In this document: piece after piece, positions 9,725-20,736 of the stretch
Numbering within the stretch: the stretch's first letter is position 1
Layout of the letters: each line of letters starts with the position of its first letter
DNA from: Coniochaeta sp. PMI_546
Taxonomy: Eukaryota; Ascomycota; Sordariomycetes; Coniochaetales; Coniochaetaceae
Assembly (NCBI GenBank): GCA_021432605.1
Contig: MU271150.1
Span: 2,108,001 to 2,172,000 of the forward strand
Length of the DNA stretch: 64,000 nt
Direction: 5' to 3'
The notes under the pieces: model-generated
Database searches by the model: none
Told to the model about the DNA's origin: nothing
Seen by the model: the letters and a program-made list of their open reading frames with translations, nothing else
Translations under genes and position numbers: made by a program

Positions 9725-12384
9725 CGCTCGGTGACGGATTTGGCAAACGCGAGAGATAACGGCTGGCCTGGGGGTGCAGGCAATTGGTAAGGCGCCAGCC
9801 GTTCCCACACGTTGGTGTTAACACAGCAGCTAAACCGGCAGATCTAGATCTTTCAGAGCAAATGGCAAAGCTGATCCTGGTCTGTGTTGGGTCTAGTACC
9901 TCTGACTAATCCCATGCCCGGCGTGAAGGTTGGCGAGACGTCGAGGCCGGAGCAAGATAAATTGAACACATGCGAACACGGCTGGAAAGATGCTGGTGAC
10001 GGGAGGTAAAGGACCAAGATGGATGACAGTCCACAGCAACAATACCATCCTCTATGGACCCCATGTGTTTGTGGCTCACACCAGTTCTAACAATCAGACC
10101 CGAGTTCGAAGGAGTCAGTGATACCACTTAGCCAGCTGAAGTACCGCCGCAGTCAAGGTGCGCCCGCCCTAGGTGCTGCACAACACCTCCTGTTGGCAAT
10201 AGAAGCCACAACGACTCTGTGGACCGAGTTGCCCCAGTTGTACGACGGTTCCAAACAATAGAGCGCTATAGACAAGTTGGGCAGGGAATTTGGCGTGATC
10301 AGGGTTGTTCAATGCACCGAATTTCGTCGACAATACGGCGTCCTGAGCTGTCTCGGAACCGCCTGCGGTTGGCAATAACCTGCCTGCCGAGTCTTGCACT
10401 TGAGCAAGTCGGCTTGCGGGAGACGAGCACATGGCTTGAGCGGACGACGGTGATTTGTGCAGAGCCCGAGTCTGCGCTAACAAGCTTCGAGCTTATTCTC
10501 CAGGGTCCAGAGCGGGGCAGTTGTCTGGAGCAGCAGCCGCTAGCCTCAAGGCACGCACCGAACCAATCAGGACACAGAGTGAGGGAGACGCGGACGGTGC
10601 GAGACTCACTGTCCCGAGCAACGCGACTTCGAGCCGCAAGTCTGCAAGCAGACTAAGAATGACAACGCAAGTTCACACGTCAACATATCTATTTCACGTC
10701 TATCGCTAGTCGCTATGTATAACTGTAGTATGTAAAAGTCCAGTTACCGTCTCACAACTATCAAAGATGTTACGCTGTTATACTATACCCATATATCGAT
10801 TTCGTGACCACACCTTAAAATGCCGGCTAGTTTGTCACGAGGAAGTCCTAGAAACTCTCTTCAGTCCCAACAGCGTGGCCCCCTTCGAGATGGCACAAAG
10901 TAGTTGGCTGCAGTGTCAAGGTTGTTTTAACGCGCCCGGAGAGAGGATATGAAGCCAAGGCTTGGCTTCATATTGTACGGCCCTCGAGGTAATGCCCTGC
11001 CAAGAGGATAAAGCATGAGAATGGCGTAAGGTTGTTTGCCTTACTAGTACAAGCCTCAAGGAGTTGACACGCTCAGGTAAGAACAGACGCTGTCGTGATA
11101 TGTCGGAGCACCTGGCTATAGCAGTTCATCAAGGGCATGACAGACTACCTAGCCAAGGGGTTCGGCATCACAGTCTTGACGGTAACCGTCTGCAAGATCC
11201 TGAAGGCTGCGACAAGGGCTGCTGGCTCAGACCGCAGTGTGGCGCACACCGAAGAAGGATGACAACAGCACATTGCTTGGATAGAGCTACAAGGGACACG
11301 GAAGGTAGCTCCTGTTTTACGGAGCAACCGTGTTGCTCGTCCCTTGCCGAAAGCGGCCAGAGAGCAGCATGCCGTCAATGGGGAGCGAAGCAAGTCCCAC
11401 AGCGATGGAAATTGGAGAGCAGGAACGGCCGAGCGAGGAGAGCGAAAGGAGCTGGATAGCTGTAGTAGTATACCACCGAACCAACTGTGTACCGACAATA
11501 GCAAGGCTGAGATCGGGTCACCCTTATGTCCAGTCAGCCTGGGCAAGCCTTTGCTTTCTATGCTTCCATGTACCCTTTTCCCCTTCTCAATGCACTTGTT
11601 GTCTCCGGCGCCGCCAAAGGTCCTGATGGGTGCGGAAAATACGCACAGTACACCCATAAAACTTCAGCACTGTGGCACAGAAGTGTGACCCCCACTTATG
11701 CCAATCGAGTTGCAACTGTCCAACATCGACAGATGCAACTCGGCCTCTCGGTCAGGCAACTCCAGCTGATCAGCAGGTTCGTACAGTTAAGAAGGACTAT
11801 GACAGAGCCAGACTTAGGCTACTCTGTTTTGTGTATTCTCACCGAGGCCTACCTGGGAGGTAGGTGATGTTCCTTCAAGGCAGATCGAGTCGTGATGTGA
11901 TTCCGCGAATGGGTGTGATGGGTTGCTGCTAGTGGAAATGTGTAGGGGTCCGGTCCGTGCTCCCACACAGCTGCTCATCGCCCGTCGCTCTAGAACCGAA
12001 ATAGCAGTCACAGAGAGCTAGGGGATGGTGCAGCCAAGCCAATGCTGGACGCGGTAGCTCGAACGAGGATGATGCTATATCCTCCAGTTCGCCGCAACTC
12101 TTCCCGACGGCTCTGAAAAGGCGTTGTTCAATTCTCCCCATCGTTACTCGAAAGTTAATTCGACATACTCTCGACTCCGGGGTGAACCTGTCTCGCAGTA
12201 AGAGGACAAACTTGCCTGAAGCAGCCAGCCACACGCCGTTCATCCCTCCGTCACTTTGCGCCGTTCAATTAGACCGTCGCCATTCCTCACACTCTTTGCT
12301 CCTGCTCCTGTGGCAGGGCGGCAGGGTGGCATTGATAACGAAAATGTCGACTGCCCATCCAACTTTGTATCCTTTACGCGCATA
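9725..12384. other. Intergenic spacer between divergent genes
   Basis: Several open frames of 60 to 170 codons lie here but overlap on both strands, lack recognisable domains and have no convincing splice extension. The stretch must contain the promoters of the unknown gene to the left and the phosphate transporter to the right. The notable structure is the 27-nt palindrome at 10947-10973. Confidence 0.5.
10947..10973. repeat. 27-nt perfect palindrome
   Basis: Two exact 13-nt arms, ATATGAAGCCAAG and its reverse complement, flank a single central G. The transcript of either strand would form a tight hairpin. It lies far from any supported gene, about 1.2 kb from the start of the unknown gene and 1.4 kb from the phosphate transporter. 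Confidence 0.85.
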
Positions 12385-14863
12385 ATGCCGATGGCAGGCG
12401 ACGCGTATCCTGACCCCGAGCGGAGGAGAAACCGTGGGTTTCTAGGATCCGACAGTTCGGCTCTGAGTCTCCGGGATCGCCATGTACGTACCATTGAACG
12501 TGGGCCGGTATCCAGTGTGCACACATCGTATGGCACCTTGTATCGTGTCTAACCTCGAGGGATACAGGATCGTGATCAATTGCGCTACGAGCTTGACCTT
12601 AATTCGTGGAACCTCAGAATCTGGGGAGTCGCAGCTTCGGGGTTCCTCACTGATTCGTAAGACCCCTTTCATGTAACCTTGCGATCCTCCGACATGTTTT
12701 CATAACACCGGTACACCCACTATCACTCAACCATGATCGATCATATAAGCCAACTCTGACTGACATATGTACTTTGCACGTCTACAGGTATAATCTTTTT
12801 GCCAGCAATGTAATTCTAGCTACCATCTCCTTCGTGTACTTTCCCGATGACAAATGGTGCGGTCTCGTCATCAATATCTTCACACTTTTGGGGTGAGTCT
12901 GTCGAGACACCGCAACGATTCTCTCATGGTTCTGACACGTGGCTCAGTTCTGTAGTCGGCCAGTTGCTGTTTGGCTATCTGGCTGATCGTTATGGCCGAA
13001 CTCGACTTTACGGCATTGAATTAGTCCTTGTCATCGTCTCTACCATTGGAGTCGCCACTAGCAACTATGGTTACGGGAACATGTCTTTTTTGGCTTTATT
13101 CACATGGGTATGCTTACCAGTCAGAATTCGGTCTTCTTGACTCTGCTGATTCTTCTCCAGTGGCGCTTCGTCATGGGTGTTGGTGAGTGCCGAGTCTGGA
13201 ACCGCGATCTCCTCGCCACTGGACACTAATGATAATGCTCAGGTATTGGCGCAGAGTATCCTCTCAGCGCTGTAATCACGTCAGAGTGGTCTAGTACATC
13301 TTCAAGAGCAACTATGCTCTCTTCTGTCTTCCTAATGCAACCCGTGGGACAGGCGCTGGCTCAGTTGGTTGGCGTTTGGGTTCTCCTCGGAAGAAATAAG
13401 CAGTTTGGTCTGGACGAGATGCAATGTGGCATCGACCTCAAGAACGAAGAGGCGTGCAAAAAGGCCATCGACGGTATATGGCGCATCGTCATAGGGTCCG
13501 GCGCCGTCCCTGCTGTGCTGGCTATCATCTTTCGATTCTTCCTGTATGACTGCGGCCTCTACACCCTGGAGGTCAAGGACAAGCCTGGGAACGCCTTCCG
13601 GGATACCCAGAGAGTATACGGCCAGCCCAATGGGGCGACAAACGGCGTCGAGCTCGCACATGCGTATATTCGACCGCTGTATCCGCCTTCAGATATGCCG
13701 AAGCAGTTCTCGAGGGAGGACCTGAGAAACTACTTCATCAGAGACAAGAACTGGTATTACCTGCTAGGTAAGTCATTTGCAGAACCCTGAAAATGATGGT
13801 TTCTCTGTTGTCTTCATTCAAAGCATGTTCATGGCAGAGTCGGAGGTAGGCTTCGTGGTCGATGCACTCTTCTAACCCCATGACACGACAGGAACGGCAG
13901 CCACGTGGTTTTACCTGGATGTGAGTTTCTACGGCTTCTCGCTGGACAACAGAGGAACTCTCGCCGATCTCTGGGCGACGACCGGCCCAGTCCGCCTAAA
14001 CTCCAGCCTGTCGTGCTGGAACTCTAGCCTCCCGGGCGGTGAATCTGCCATCCCGCATTGGAAGGCCGACGGCAATTACCCGGCCTGGCAGACGGACCCA
14101 ACACAGCCATGCGACTCCATCTACACGCTTCTTATTGACCAAGCGAAGCAGTACCTCTTGACGGTGTCACTCGCATCTATCGCAGGGAGCTCCTGCTTCA
14201 TATTCGCTGCAAATCGTTTCAAGCGCAGGGAGTGGTTGACGACGTCCTTTCTCCTGCTCGCAGTCATGTTTCTCATTACTGGAGGCGTCTACTACGGCGT
14301 CAACCACACGGCTGGCGCTCCGGCCACGGTTGTGCTCGTCGCTTTCTGTCACTTTCTATTTAATTTTGGTCAGCTCTCGCGCATCTCACGAGCGACCTAT
14401 TACTCTAGGCTAATTACAAACAGGTGCCAATACCCTCACATTCATCATCCCCGCCGAGATCTTCCCTACCTGCTACCGCTGTACCTGCCACGGCATCTCT
14501 GCGGCAGCAGGGAAGCTCGGTAGCATTGTCGCCGTGCTGGTCGTATACGGCATCAACTCTGGCTACAGCAGCCGGACCCGGCAGGGTCTAATATTCCTAC
14601 TCTTCGCAACTTTCATGCTCCTTGGCGCCCTGTTCTCGTGGGCATACATACCAGACGTCCAACGAAAAGTGGACGGACATTTAGTGACGAAGAACTTGGA
14701 GGAGCTAGGCGAAGGCCGCGAACGAGCTCGGCAGGAAGGCCAGATTATCACAATCAAGGAAAAGTGGAGGGAAGCAAGGAGAAGAGGGAGGCAGAGAACG
14801 ACGGGAGGGGCACCGCGGACGCCGGTGATACCAGACATGTCGGTGAGTGGCGTTGGACAGTAA
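12385..14863 (+). CDS. pho84: PHO84-type inorganic phosphate:H+ symporter
   Basis: Eight exons (12385-12483, 12568-12656, 12788-12892, 12948-13107, 13161-13182, 13243-13767, 13892-14368, 14424-14863) encode about 638 residues of a major facilitator (TC 2.A.1.9) that imports phosphate with protons across the plasma membrane. The MFS loop motif [14 protein letters not shown] follows helix 2. The substrate-site pattern known from PiPT is visible: W-x3-D-x3-Y in [10 protein letters not shown], and NFGANT before the family signature [10 protein letters not shown]. Exon 5 is only 22 nt. The start is the first in-frame ATG (a second ATG is two codons later). The central cytoplasmic loop is long (about residues 260-340) and the C-terminal tail is basic and hydrophilic. 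Whether it is the high-affinity, phosphate-repressible form cannot be told from sequence; no CACGTG was noticed in the near promoter. Confidence 0.92.
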
Positions 14864-15076
14864 CACTCAGATTTGATTTCGTGACGGCATGAAGGGTCCA
14901 TCATGGCATTGGCCTCTCACGCACGGCCTTTCTTTCAAACACCTACGCTTTTTCCAGAAGGCAGAAAACGACATATATGATTATAACAAGCATGACCAAA
15001 AGGAAGAGCGTCTGGCTCCGTGAACTGTCCCCTCAGCGCGACCCCAAAAAGACAGATCTATATCATCTCCAGATCT

Positions 15077-15147
15077 TGCGCCAGCCGCGAATCGAACGCG
15101 GGGCCCATCGATGGCAACGATGGATTTTACCACTAAACCACTGGCGC
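15077..15147 (-). tRNA. tRNA-Gly (anticodon GCC), intronless
   Basis: Read on the minus strand, 71 nt fold as a complete cloverleaf: acceptor GCGCCAG pairs with CTGGCGC, the D arm is GGTTTAGTGGTAAAA, the anticodon stem CATCG/CGATG closes the loop TTGCCAT (anticodon GCC), and the T arm is CCGCG-TTCGATT-CGCGG, with discriminator A. It lies between the convergent phosphate transporter and methyltransferase genes, 34 bases from a second copy. Confidence 0.95.
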
Positions 15148-15181
15148 GGGAAGAGGGTGAGAGACATATTTGAGATCCGGA

Positions 15182-15283
15182 TGCGCCAGCCGCGAATCGA
15201 ACGCGGAGCCCATCGAAATCACTGGAGTGTGCTTAGAAACTCGCAGATGGCAACGATGGATTTTACCATTAAACCACTGGCGC
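15182..15283 (-). tRNA. tRNA-Gly (anticodon GCC) with a 31-nt intron
   Basis: This is a near-identical neighbour of the intronless gene, with the same acceptor, anticodon and T-stem core. A 31-nt insertion sits one base after the anticodon, the canonical position 37/38 for a tRNA intron. Removing it gives 71 nt with the loop TTGCCAT. It differs from the other copy in the D loop (TTTAATGG instead of TTTAGTGG) and at one base before the T arm. Confidence 0.93.
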
Positions 15284-16006
15284 TGGGTGGAAATTCAGAT
15301 GTTGTTTCCGGTTCTTCGTCCCGAATATGAACAGCTGACGAAGCGGACATGACTCGGGGCCAGGTTCGTAAAGAAACTTTTTTGGCTTTGGCTGAGTGGA
15401 GAGAATAGAAGGGTTTACGTATCGATATGAGATGATGGGGCTTCACGTCTATAGTGGGCCAGGATTAGGTGAGAGGTTTCGAGAAAGATGTCGGTGTGGC
15501 TGTAATATAGACACAATGTTTCAGTGTGATGGGATAGTATTCGATGAAGCTCGGCTTACATGCATGATTGGCCCTCGACAAAAAGAAGGACGAGAATGTG
15601 GCAGTTTGGTAGATATAGACCAATGAAGCAAAGACTAAAACAGTAGCAATAAGAATAAACGATCCAGGATGTGCTAGGTCGGGCAGTTGAAGGAGCGAAT
15701 CAATATCTATTGCTCTCCCACTACTGCTAGAGAAGGTTGTTAATCCATACAAATCGAAAACGACGGAGCGAGGTTGACTTAGATCATGACACACACAAGC
15801 AAGGACTGTACAAAGTAAATAATCAGGGCGGTGTAGAGGGTATCTCGACGGTACTGGGGCTATAAAGAAACTTGTGCCCCGAGAACTGATGGACTTTTCG
15901 CATGCCAAAGAGCAAAGCTTGATTAGAGGAGGTTGTAGAAAGCATCACCCAGACCAACACCACACCGGACACCTCATATACAAGACAACAAGGAGAACAC
16001 AACCAT
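15284..16006. other. Intergenic spacer
   Basis: This is the 5' flank of the intron-containing tRNA-Gly gene, read on the minus strand, and the 3' flank of the methyltransferase gene. No further gene, repeat or RNA was recognised. Confidence 0.5.
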
Positions 16007-19000
16007 CTACCGTCTGGCCATCGGCCTAGGCTTCCTAGCATACCCCCTCAACATCCTGAACCCAGCGCCCTTTGCCCGTCCTTCCTCAACAATAGCATGC
16101 ACTCCATCGATGGCAGTCCCCGCCTCGCGGATCTTGTCGCCGGCAGTAACAGTATCAGCCAGCCTCAGCTCCCCAGCATTCTTCTCCATCTCCGTCCGCA
16201 GGATCCACCGCTCCCAACTCCACCCGGCCACAAACCCCGTGACGGCAGCGACATTGTCCGCCTCGCCCGTGACCATGGCCTCGAGCTGCACCGTCTTGAC
16301 GGGAAGCCCCGTCTCCGGGTCCGTGGGCGCGGGTGGCGTGGCTTTGGCCGACCGCGGCTTGGGTCCGACGGGGAGACACATCCAGGCCCGCCGCACATCC
16401 TCGAAGCCGGCGCGGTAGAGCCGGTTGACGAACATCTTTGAGGGGCTCGGGTCATAGCCAAGCGTCTTGAGCGCGAAGCCGAACTCGACGGATTTCGCGA
16501 GACCTAGAGGACCTGCGTTCATGATGTCGCTGTCGAGTACCGAGTATTCGATGTAACCGCCTGGCTTGAGCACGCGCAGACATTCCGTCAGGCAGGCCTC
16601 CCACTCATCCTCGCCATTCTCGCCGAACATCTTGAGGATGCTGTGCAATTCGCGAGCGGAGATGAGATCGAAATGGTCGTCGCCAAAGGGCAGACGGGTG
16701 AGGCGGTCGACGGCGACCTGGCGGTGGTTGGGCGGCCCGCGGATGTTGCAGTTGGACAGCTGGCGGATGGCCTTGGTGGTGACGGTGTAGATCTTGGTGT
16801 TGGGATACTGCAGGGCCACGTGCCAGGCCCAATCGCCTGTGCCCATGCCGCCAAGATCCAGGATGCGTGCTCGATCGCGCAAGGCGCCTTTGGTACCAGG
16901 GAGCATGCGCGACTGCCTTGCAAGGCGCTTGGCAATCGGGGCGGCGATGAGACGGCCGCCATTGAGCAGCTTGGTGGCGGCCACGTGCCAGGTGGACATG
17001 GCCATTTGAGAGAGTGCCTCGTGCTCCTTGTCGGCGCGGATCTTATCCGGGTCGTCGATGAGTTGGTCATCGCCACGGACTACGTTGGCTGACATGCGCT
17101 TTTTGGCCGATTGCGGGACGACCGAGAGCTGGTACTTGCCGAAGAGTTGGTTGCGGTGTGCTTCACGAAGAGAGACGCGTTGAGCCTGGAGAGCCTCAAA
17201 GCGTGGCAGGCGGTGGACGAAGACGTCTTGCCCCTGGCTGCGGACAGTCATGTCGGCGAACGCGCGCCAGTAGGCCGACTCCTGGCGTTTGAGCTTCGAC
17301 GGGAGCGCCCGGGGGATTTTGCTGGTCTCGACAGCCTCCGAGAAGCGAACCGTCTTCTTCTTCGACACAGCGGCAAGATCCTCAGGCTCCTTGGTCTCGT
17401 CTTTGGTGGGTACTTCGGGCTTCTTCTGCTCGGTATGAACTGAGAACACCTCGTCACCAGGCTGCGGTTCATCCTCACCGCTGACGTTTATGACACCCTT
17501 GAGATATGCTCTCTGAGCCATCAGCCACGTCTCTGTTCTGTTACGGTGAGAGACAGCATTCTCCTCCTGCTTGTGGACATAATCGGGGTCATATTCAGGT
17601 ACGATCTCAGTTACATCAACGCAGGTGGTACTCTGGTCCAGGACTGCTGCCTGAGGAGTCGGGGGCACTCTCAAAGCAGTGATAGGGGTGGCCTGTACGC
17701 GCACTGCTGTGGGGAGATCATCCATAGACCTGCCCCATGGCAGCTCAACGACGCGCTCAACGACCGGAGTGTTAGTGTTGTCGATGCGGAACGGCCGAGG
17801 GGGAGGTGGCGGCAGGCTGCCGTCCGTCCGACTCCAGGAGGCGGTTTTATAGAATTGCTCAGCAGTAGCCGACGTAGCAGGAATCATATCAGATGTTGGG
17901 GTAGAGCCGGGCATCTGCCAGGTGTCTCGGCTGGCAGAAGACAGGTCCGAAAAGAAGCCACCCGGAGATGGAATGTCGAGCTTGGTCAGTCCAGCGAGAG
18001 AGCGCTGTGCCACTGGAGATAGTGTTGTCGAAGCCGGTGGAGAGAGGTTGGTGATCAGGCGAGGCGGCTGCTGAGGCATCTCGGACATCTCGGGGACAAC
18101 CTCGATGACCTGCTCCTGTCGCTCCTCAAACTCATCGTCTCCGCCGGAAAGAGCCTGCAGTGTGGCAAGTGCGCCGGGCTGGAGCTGTACACCGGACCAG
18201 GTGTCATCAGCATCGTCTGTGGCTCCAATCAGGGGAGTTGGAGGAGCAGACATGGCAGCCAACTCCTCGGAGTTGAGGCTCCCATCAAGAGATGGTTCTG
18301 CAGAAAGAGTAGGAACCTCCAAGGCATGTTGCTTTCGCATGAAAGACAACTGTGCAGCCTCTAGCGATACATGAGTTGGCGGTGTTGGCGGAACTGGTGA
18401 TAACTGCTTCTTTAAAGTAGCAGAGAGAGTATCTGCATTGGACTCGCGCTGTGCTGGAATCACCAGCGGGGTGAGTGACTTTCGTGAGTCGACAGAAAGG
18501 TGAGAAATCCTCCGGGAGTTTCTCGAACTCTTAGAGCCCATCTTCCGGCTAATTCCATTAGCCCTTAGCTGGGCTTTGCGCGACTTCTCATCATCCGATA
18601 TGTCATATAGGTCATTAAACTCGGTAGCAGCAGTCATGACGCTCTCCCTGCTGTTCCACATCTGCGTCGACGGAACCGACGGAACTGAGGAGGATGTCTC
18701 GGAGCTGGTTTCGTCGGCCTCATATTCAGACATTGCCGAGGGAGTTGCAGGCATGATAGGGGCGGCCAGAAAGTGCATGCCTCGCGGGGTGGGAAAGTGG
18801 TCACTCATGGGGGAAAGCCACTGCTCGATCTTCTCGATCGACTTTGTCCTGTTCCTCCTCGTTCGGTCTGAAATTGGTACGTGGGATACCGACATCGTGA
18901 TCATAATATCTTCGCCGTCGTCTTCGATTATGGGATTAAGGGTCTTCGCCTTTCTCCGGCCCTGCGGAGAAGGAGGCCGATAAGTAGTGGCAGGTAAAAG

Positions 19001-19015
19001 GATGAGGTCAGCCAT
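16007..19015 (-). CDS. Large protein with C-terminal SAM-dependent methyltransferase domain
   Basis: A single uninterrupted frame encodes 1002 residues. About the first 650 are low complexity (Ser/Thr/Pro-rich, many SPP, PPTP and RK-rich strings) and look disordered. The class I methyltransferase fold occupies about residues 715-900: motif I is ILDLGGMGTGDW, followed by a post-I acidic and polar region, LPFGDDHFDLISARELH, and the motif III region LRVLKPGGYIEYSVLD. The fold binds S-adenosylmethionine; the substrate is unknown. Related long fungal proteins with this domain organisation exist, loosely like LaeA or UMTA-type enzymes, but I cannot assign one. No signal peptide or membrane segment was seen. 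The start is the first ATG. The upstream neighbour TMA22 is divergent, across 1.7 kb. Confidence 0.88.
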   Translation of the reverse strand: MADLILLPATTYRPPSPQGRRKAKTLNPIIEDDGEDIMITMSVSHVPISDRTRRNRTKSIEKIEQWLSPMSDHFPTPRGMHFLAAPIMPATPSAMSEYEADETSSETSSSVPSVPSTQMWNSRESVMTAATEFNDLYDISDDEKSRKAQLRANGISRKMGSKSSRNSRRISHLSVDSRKSLTPLVIPAQRESNADTLSATLKKQLSPVPPTPPTHVSLEAAQLSFMRKQHALEVPTLSAEPSLDGSLNSEELAAMSAPPTPLIGATDDADDTWSGVQLQPGALATLQALSGGDDEFEERQEQVIEVVPEMSEMPQQPPRLITNLSPPASTTLSPVAQRSLAGLTKLDIPSPGGFFSDLSSASRDTWQMPGSTPTSDMIPATSATAEQFYKTASWSRTDGSLPPPPPRPFRIDNTNTPVVERVVELPWGRSMDDLPTAVRVQATPITALRVPPTPQAAVLDQSTTCVDVTEIVPEYDPDYVHKQEENAVSHRNRTETWLMAQRAYLKGVINVSGEDEPQPGDEVFSVHTEQKKPEVPTKDETKEPEDLAAVSKKKTVRFSEAVETSKIPRALPSKLKRQESAYWRAFADMTVRSQGQDVFVHRLPRFEALQAQRVSLREAHRNQLFGKYQLSVVPQSAKKRMSANVVRGDDQLIDDPDKIRADKEHEALSQMAMSTWHVAATKLLNGGRLIAAPIAKRLARQSRMLPGTKGALRDRARILDLGGMGTGDWAWHVALQYPNTKIYTVTTKAIRQLSNCNIRGPPNHRQVAVDRLTRLPFGDDHFDLISARELHSILKMFGENGEDEWEACLTECLRVLKPGGYIEYSVLDSDIMNAGPLGLAKSVEFGFALKTLGYDPSPSKMFVNRLYRAGFEDVRRAWMCLPVGPKPRSAKATPPAPTDPETGLPVKTVQLEAMVTGEADNVAAVTGFVAGWSWERWILRTEMEKNAGELRLADTVTAGDKIREAGTAIDGVHAIVEEGRAKGAGFRMLRGYARKPRPMARR

Positions 19016-20736
19016 TTTGATTGATTGTTGAACCCAAGGCCTGTTCCCGTTGCACTCGGTACGGTCAAAATAGACCAGATCTGTATCAGACGCTGACAGT
19101 GGGTTGACGACCTGCGCCGGCAGAATTCAAAGATAGGAAAAATAGGTCAGTAAACGAATGTTAAGCTTCGGTCCACGAAGCATCTATTCTTGTAAAAGGC
19201 GCAGGAGGCGTGGAGAAGAGGAATAGAGAGAACAAGAAATGAACTTCCCAGCTCGCGCCGGGGAATGCATATGGATATATTATATCAGGACTTTCGCGTG
19301 GGTAGTAGGAGGGTGGGCATTGCACATGGCGCTGATGGCTTCCACGCCGGGTTAGCCATCAATAGGTGACGAGCGGTTAGCATCGAGGTGATCGGGCCAT
19401 GAGACTCAAGTCGGGAGCGTGGTTGCCATGCGTCCTACTGCCGTTGGCCTCGGGTACATGATGGCATGCAGGAAAGCCCAGCATATGCGAGGTATCTCCT
19501 GCAGTTGGGCACCAGGCCACCGCTCTCCAAATGGCCTGTCCAACCTGTCGAACTGGAGAGAAACATGAGCAGCAGCCAATGACGAGATAGAGAAAGGTTG
19601 CTTAATTTAGACGAGGTCGGAGTAATGGGCAGCGACTGGATGGCGCGCGCCAACAGGGTTCGGAGCAGGCAGACGAGGCAAGACAAGCCTGTCCAATGAC
19701 AGCGCTGGATTAAGGTCGGCGCTTAAGCCAGCGGTTGTCCACGACCACGGTTGCACCTGACATAAACGTGGACATTGCAAATGAGTCGAGAACTTCAGAT
19801 GACTCGGAGAAAAGCATTTGATCCACTCGGATCAGAACAAGAACTTGACCCGGTTGCGCTCCATCAAGCCGGATTCAACCATGAGTTCCTAGACGAGCCA
19901 TGCTCGACGGCGGCAGGTCCCCAGACGGGCGACCCCATGTTCGACATACAGCCCAAGATCTGATTTTGGCGATCCGACTGTGCGGCCCGCTTGCGTGACG
20001 AAGCCGAGGAGTATAACGAACTGCCGTACTATACGAACTTGGACCCCAACAAACAGTTGGTATCGTGTTCCTGGCTGTTGTGCTTGATGACAGATAACAT
20101 AGAGCACTGTGATTGGCGACAGTACAGCGGGCGGCTTCACTGGTGATGACGATGCAAGCGAGAGGCAACTCCATATTATTGACAACAAGGACAAGCTGAG
20201 AGGGTATTCATCGTAAGAGGCATTGACTTTGCCAGAAGAGCAATATGTGACGCAGATGTATCTCACATGCCGTGCATGCCTCGTCGCTCAATGTGGAATA
20301 CAAAGAGCTTCCCCTGGCCATGGCGTCAATGGTCTGCCATCTACGTAACCAATGCGAAGGAGACTAATGTGTTGTGACACACGATGGGATATTCGATAGT
20401 CATGCCTCGGGAGGCGTTTTGCGAGAGCGACACGCCGAGATGTTGGTTCCTGAGAGTGTATTGAGCCGTGAGCGTGGAGCACGACCAGCGGCAAAGAGAT
20501 GGGATGAAGACAACGGATGTACCCGGGCGTCAAAATCTCGCTAGCCTGTTCTTGTTCTAGCGTACGATCTGGCAGGCCCAGCCGTCAACTGCCCCTCCAT
20601 CCCAGAATCACCCCGCTACTTTCGAGCTTCCCAAGAAGCTGTTGACGACACCAGACTCGCCGCACACGCGACCGCGCCCCAAGCACAAGCGATATACTTA
20701 CCCGCTGTATCTTATCAGAAAGTTACAAGAATAGTC
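19016..20736. other. Intergenic spacer between divergent genes
   Basis: This holds the promoters of the methyltransferase gene (minus) and of TMA22 (plus). Open frames up to 125 codons are present, but they overlap on the minus strand without recognisable domains. No RNA gene or repeat was noticed. Confidence 0.5.

Noticed and set aside
11145-11657. 170-codon minus-strand frame in the 10-12 kb spacer
   Set aside because: Opposed by several plus-strand frames of similar length; composition not coding-like; no family recognised.
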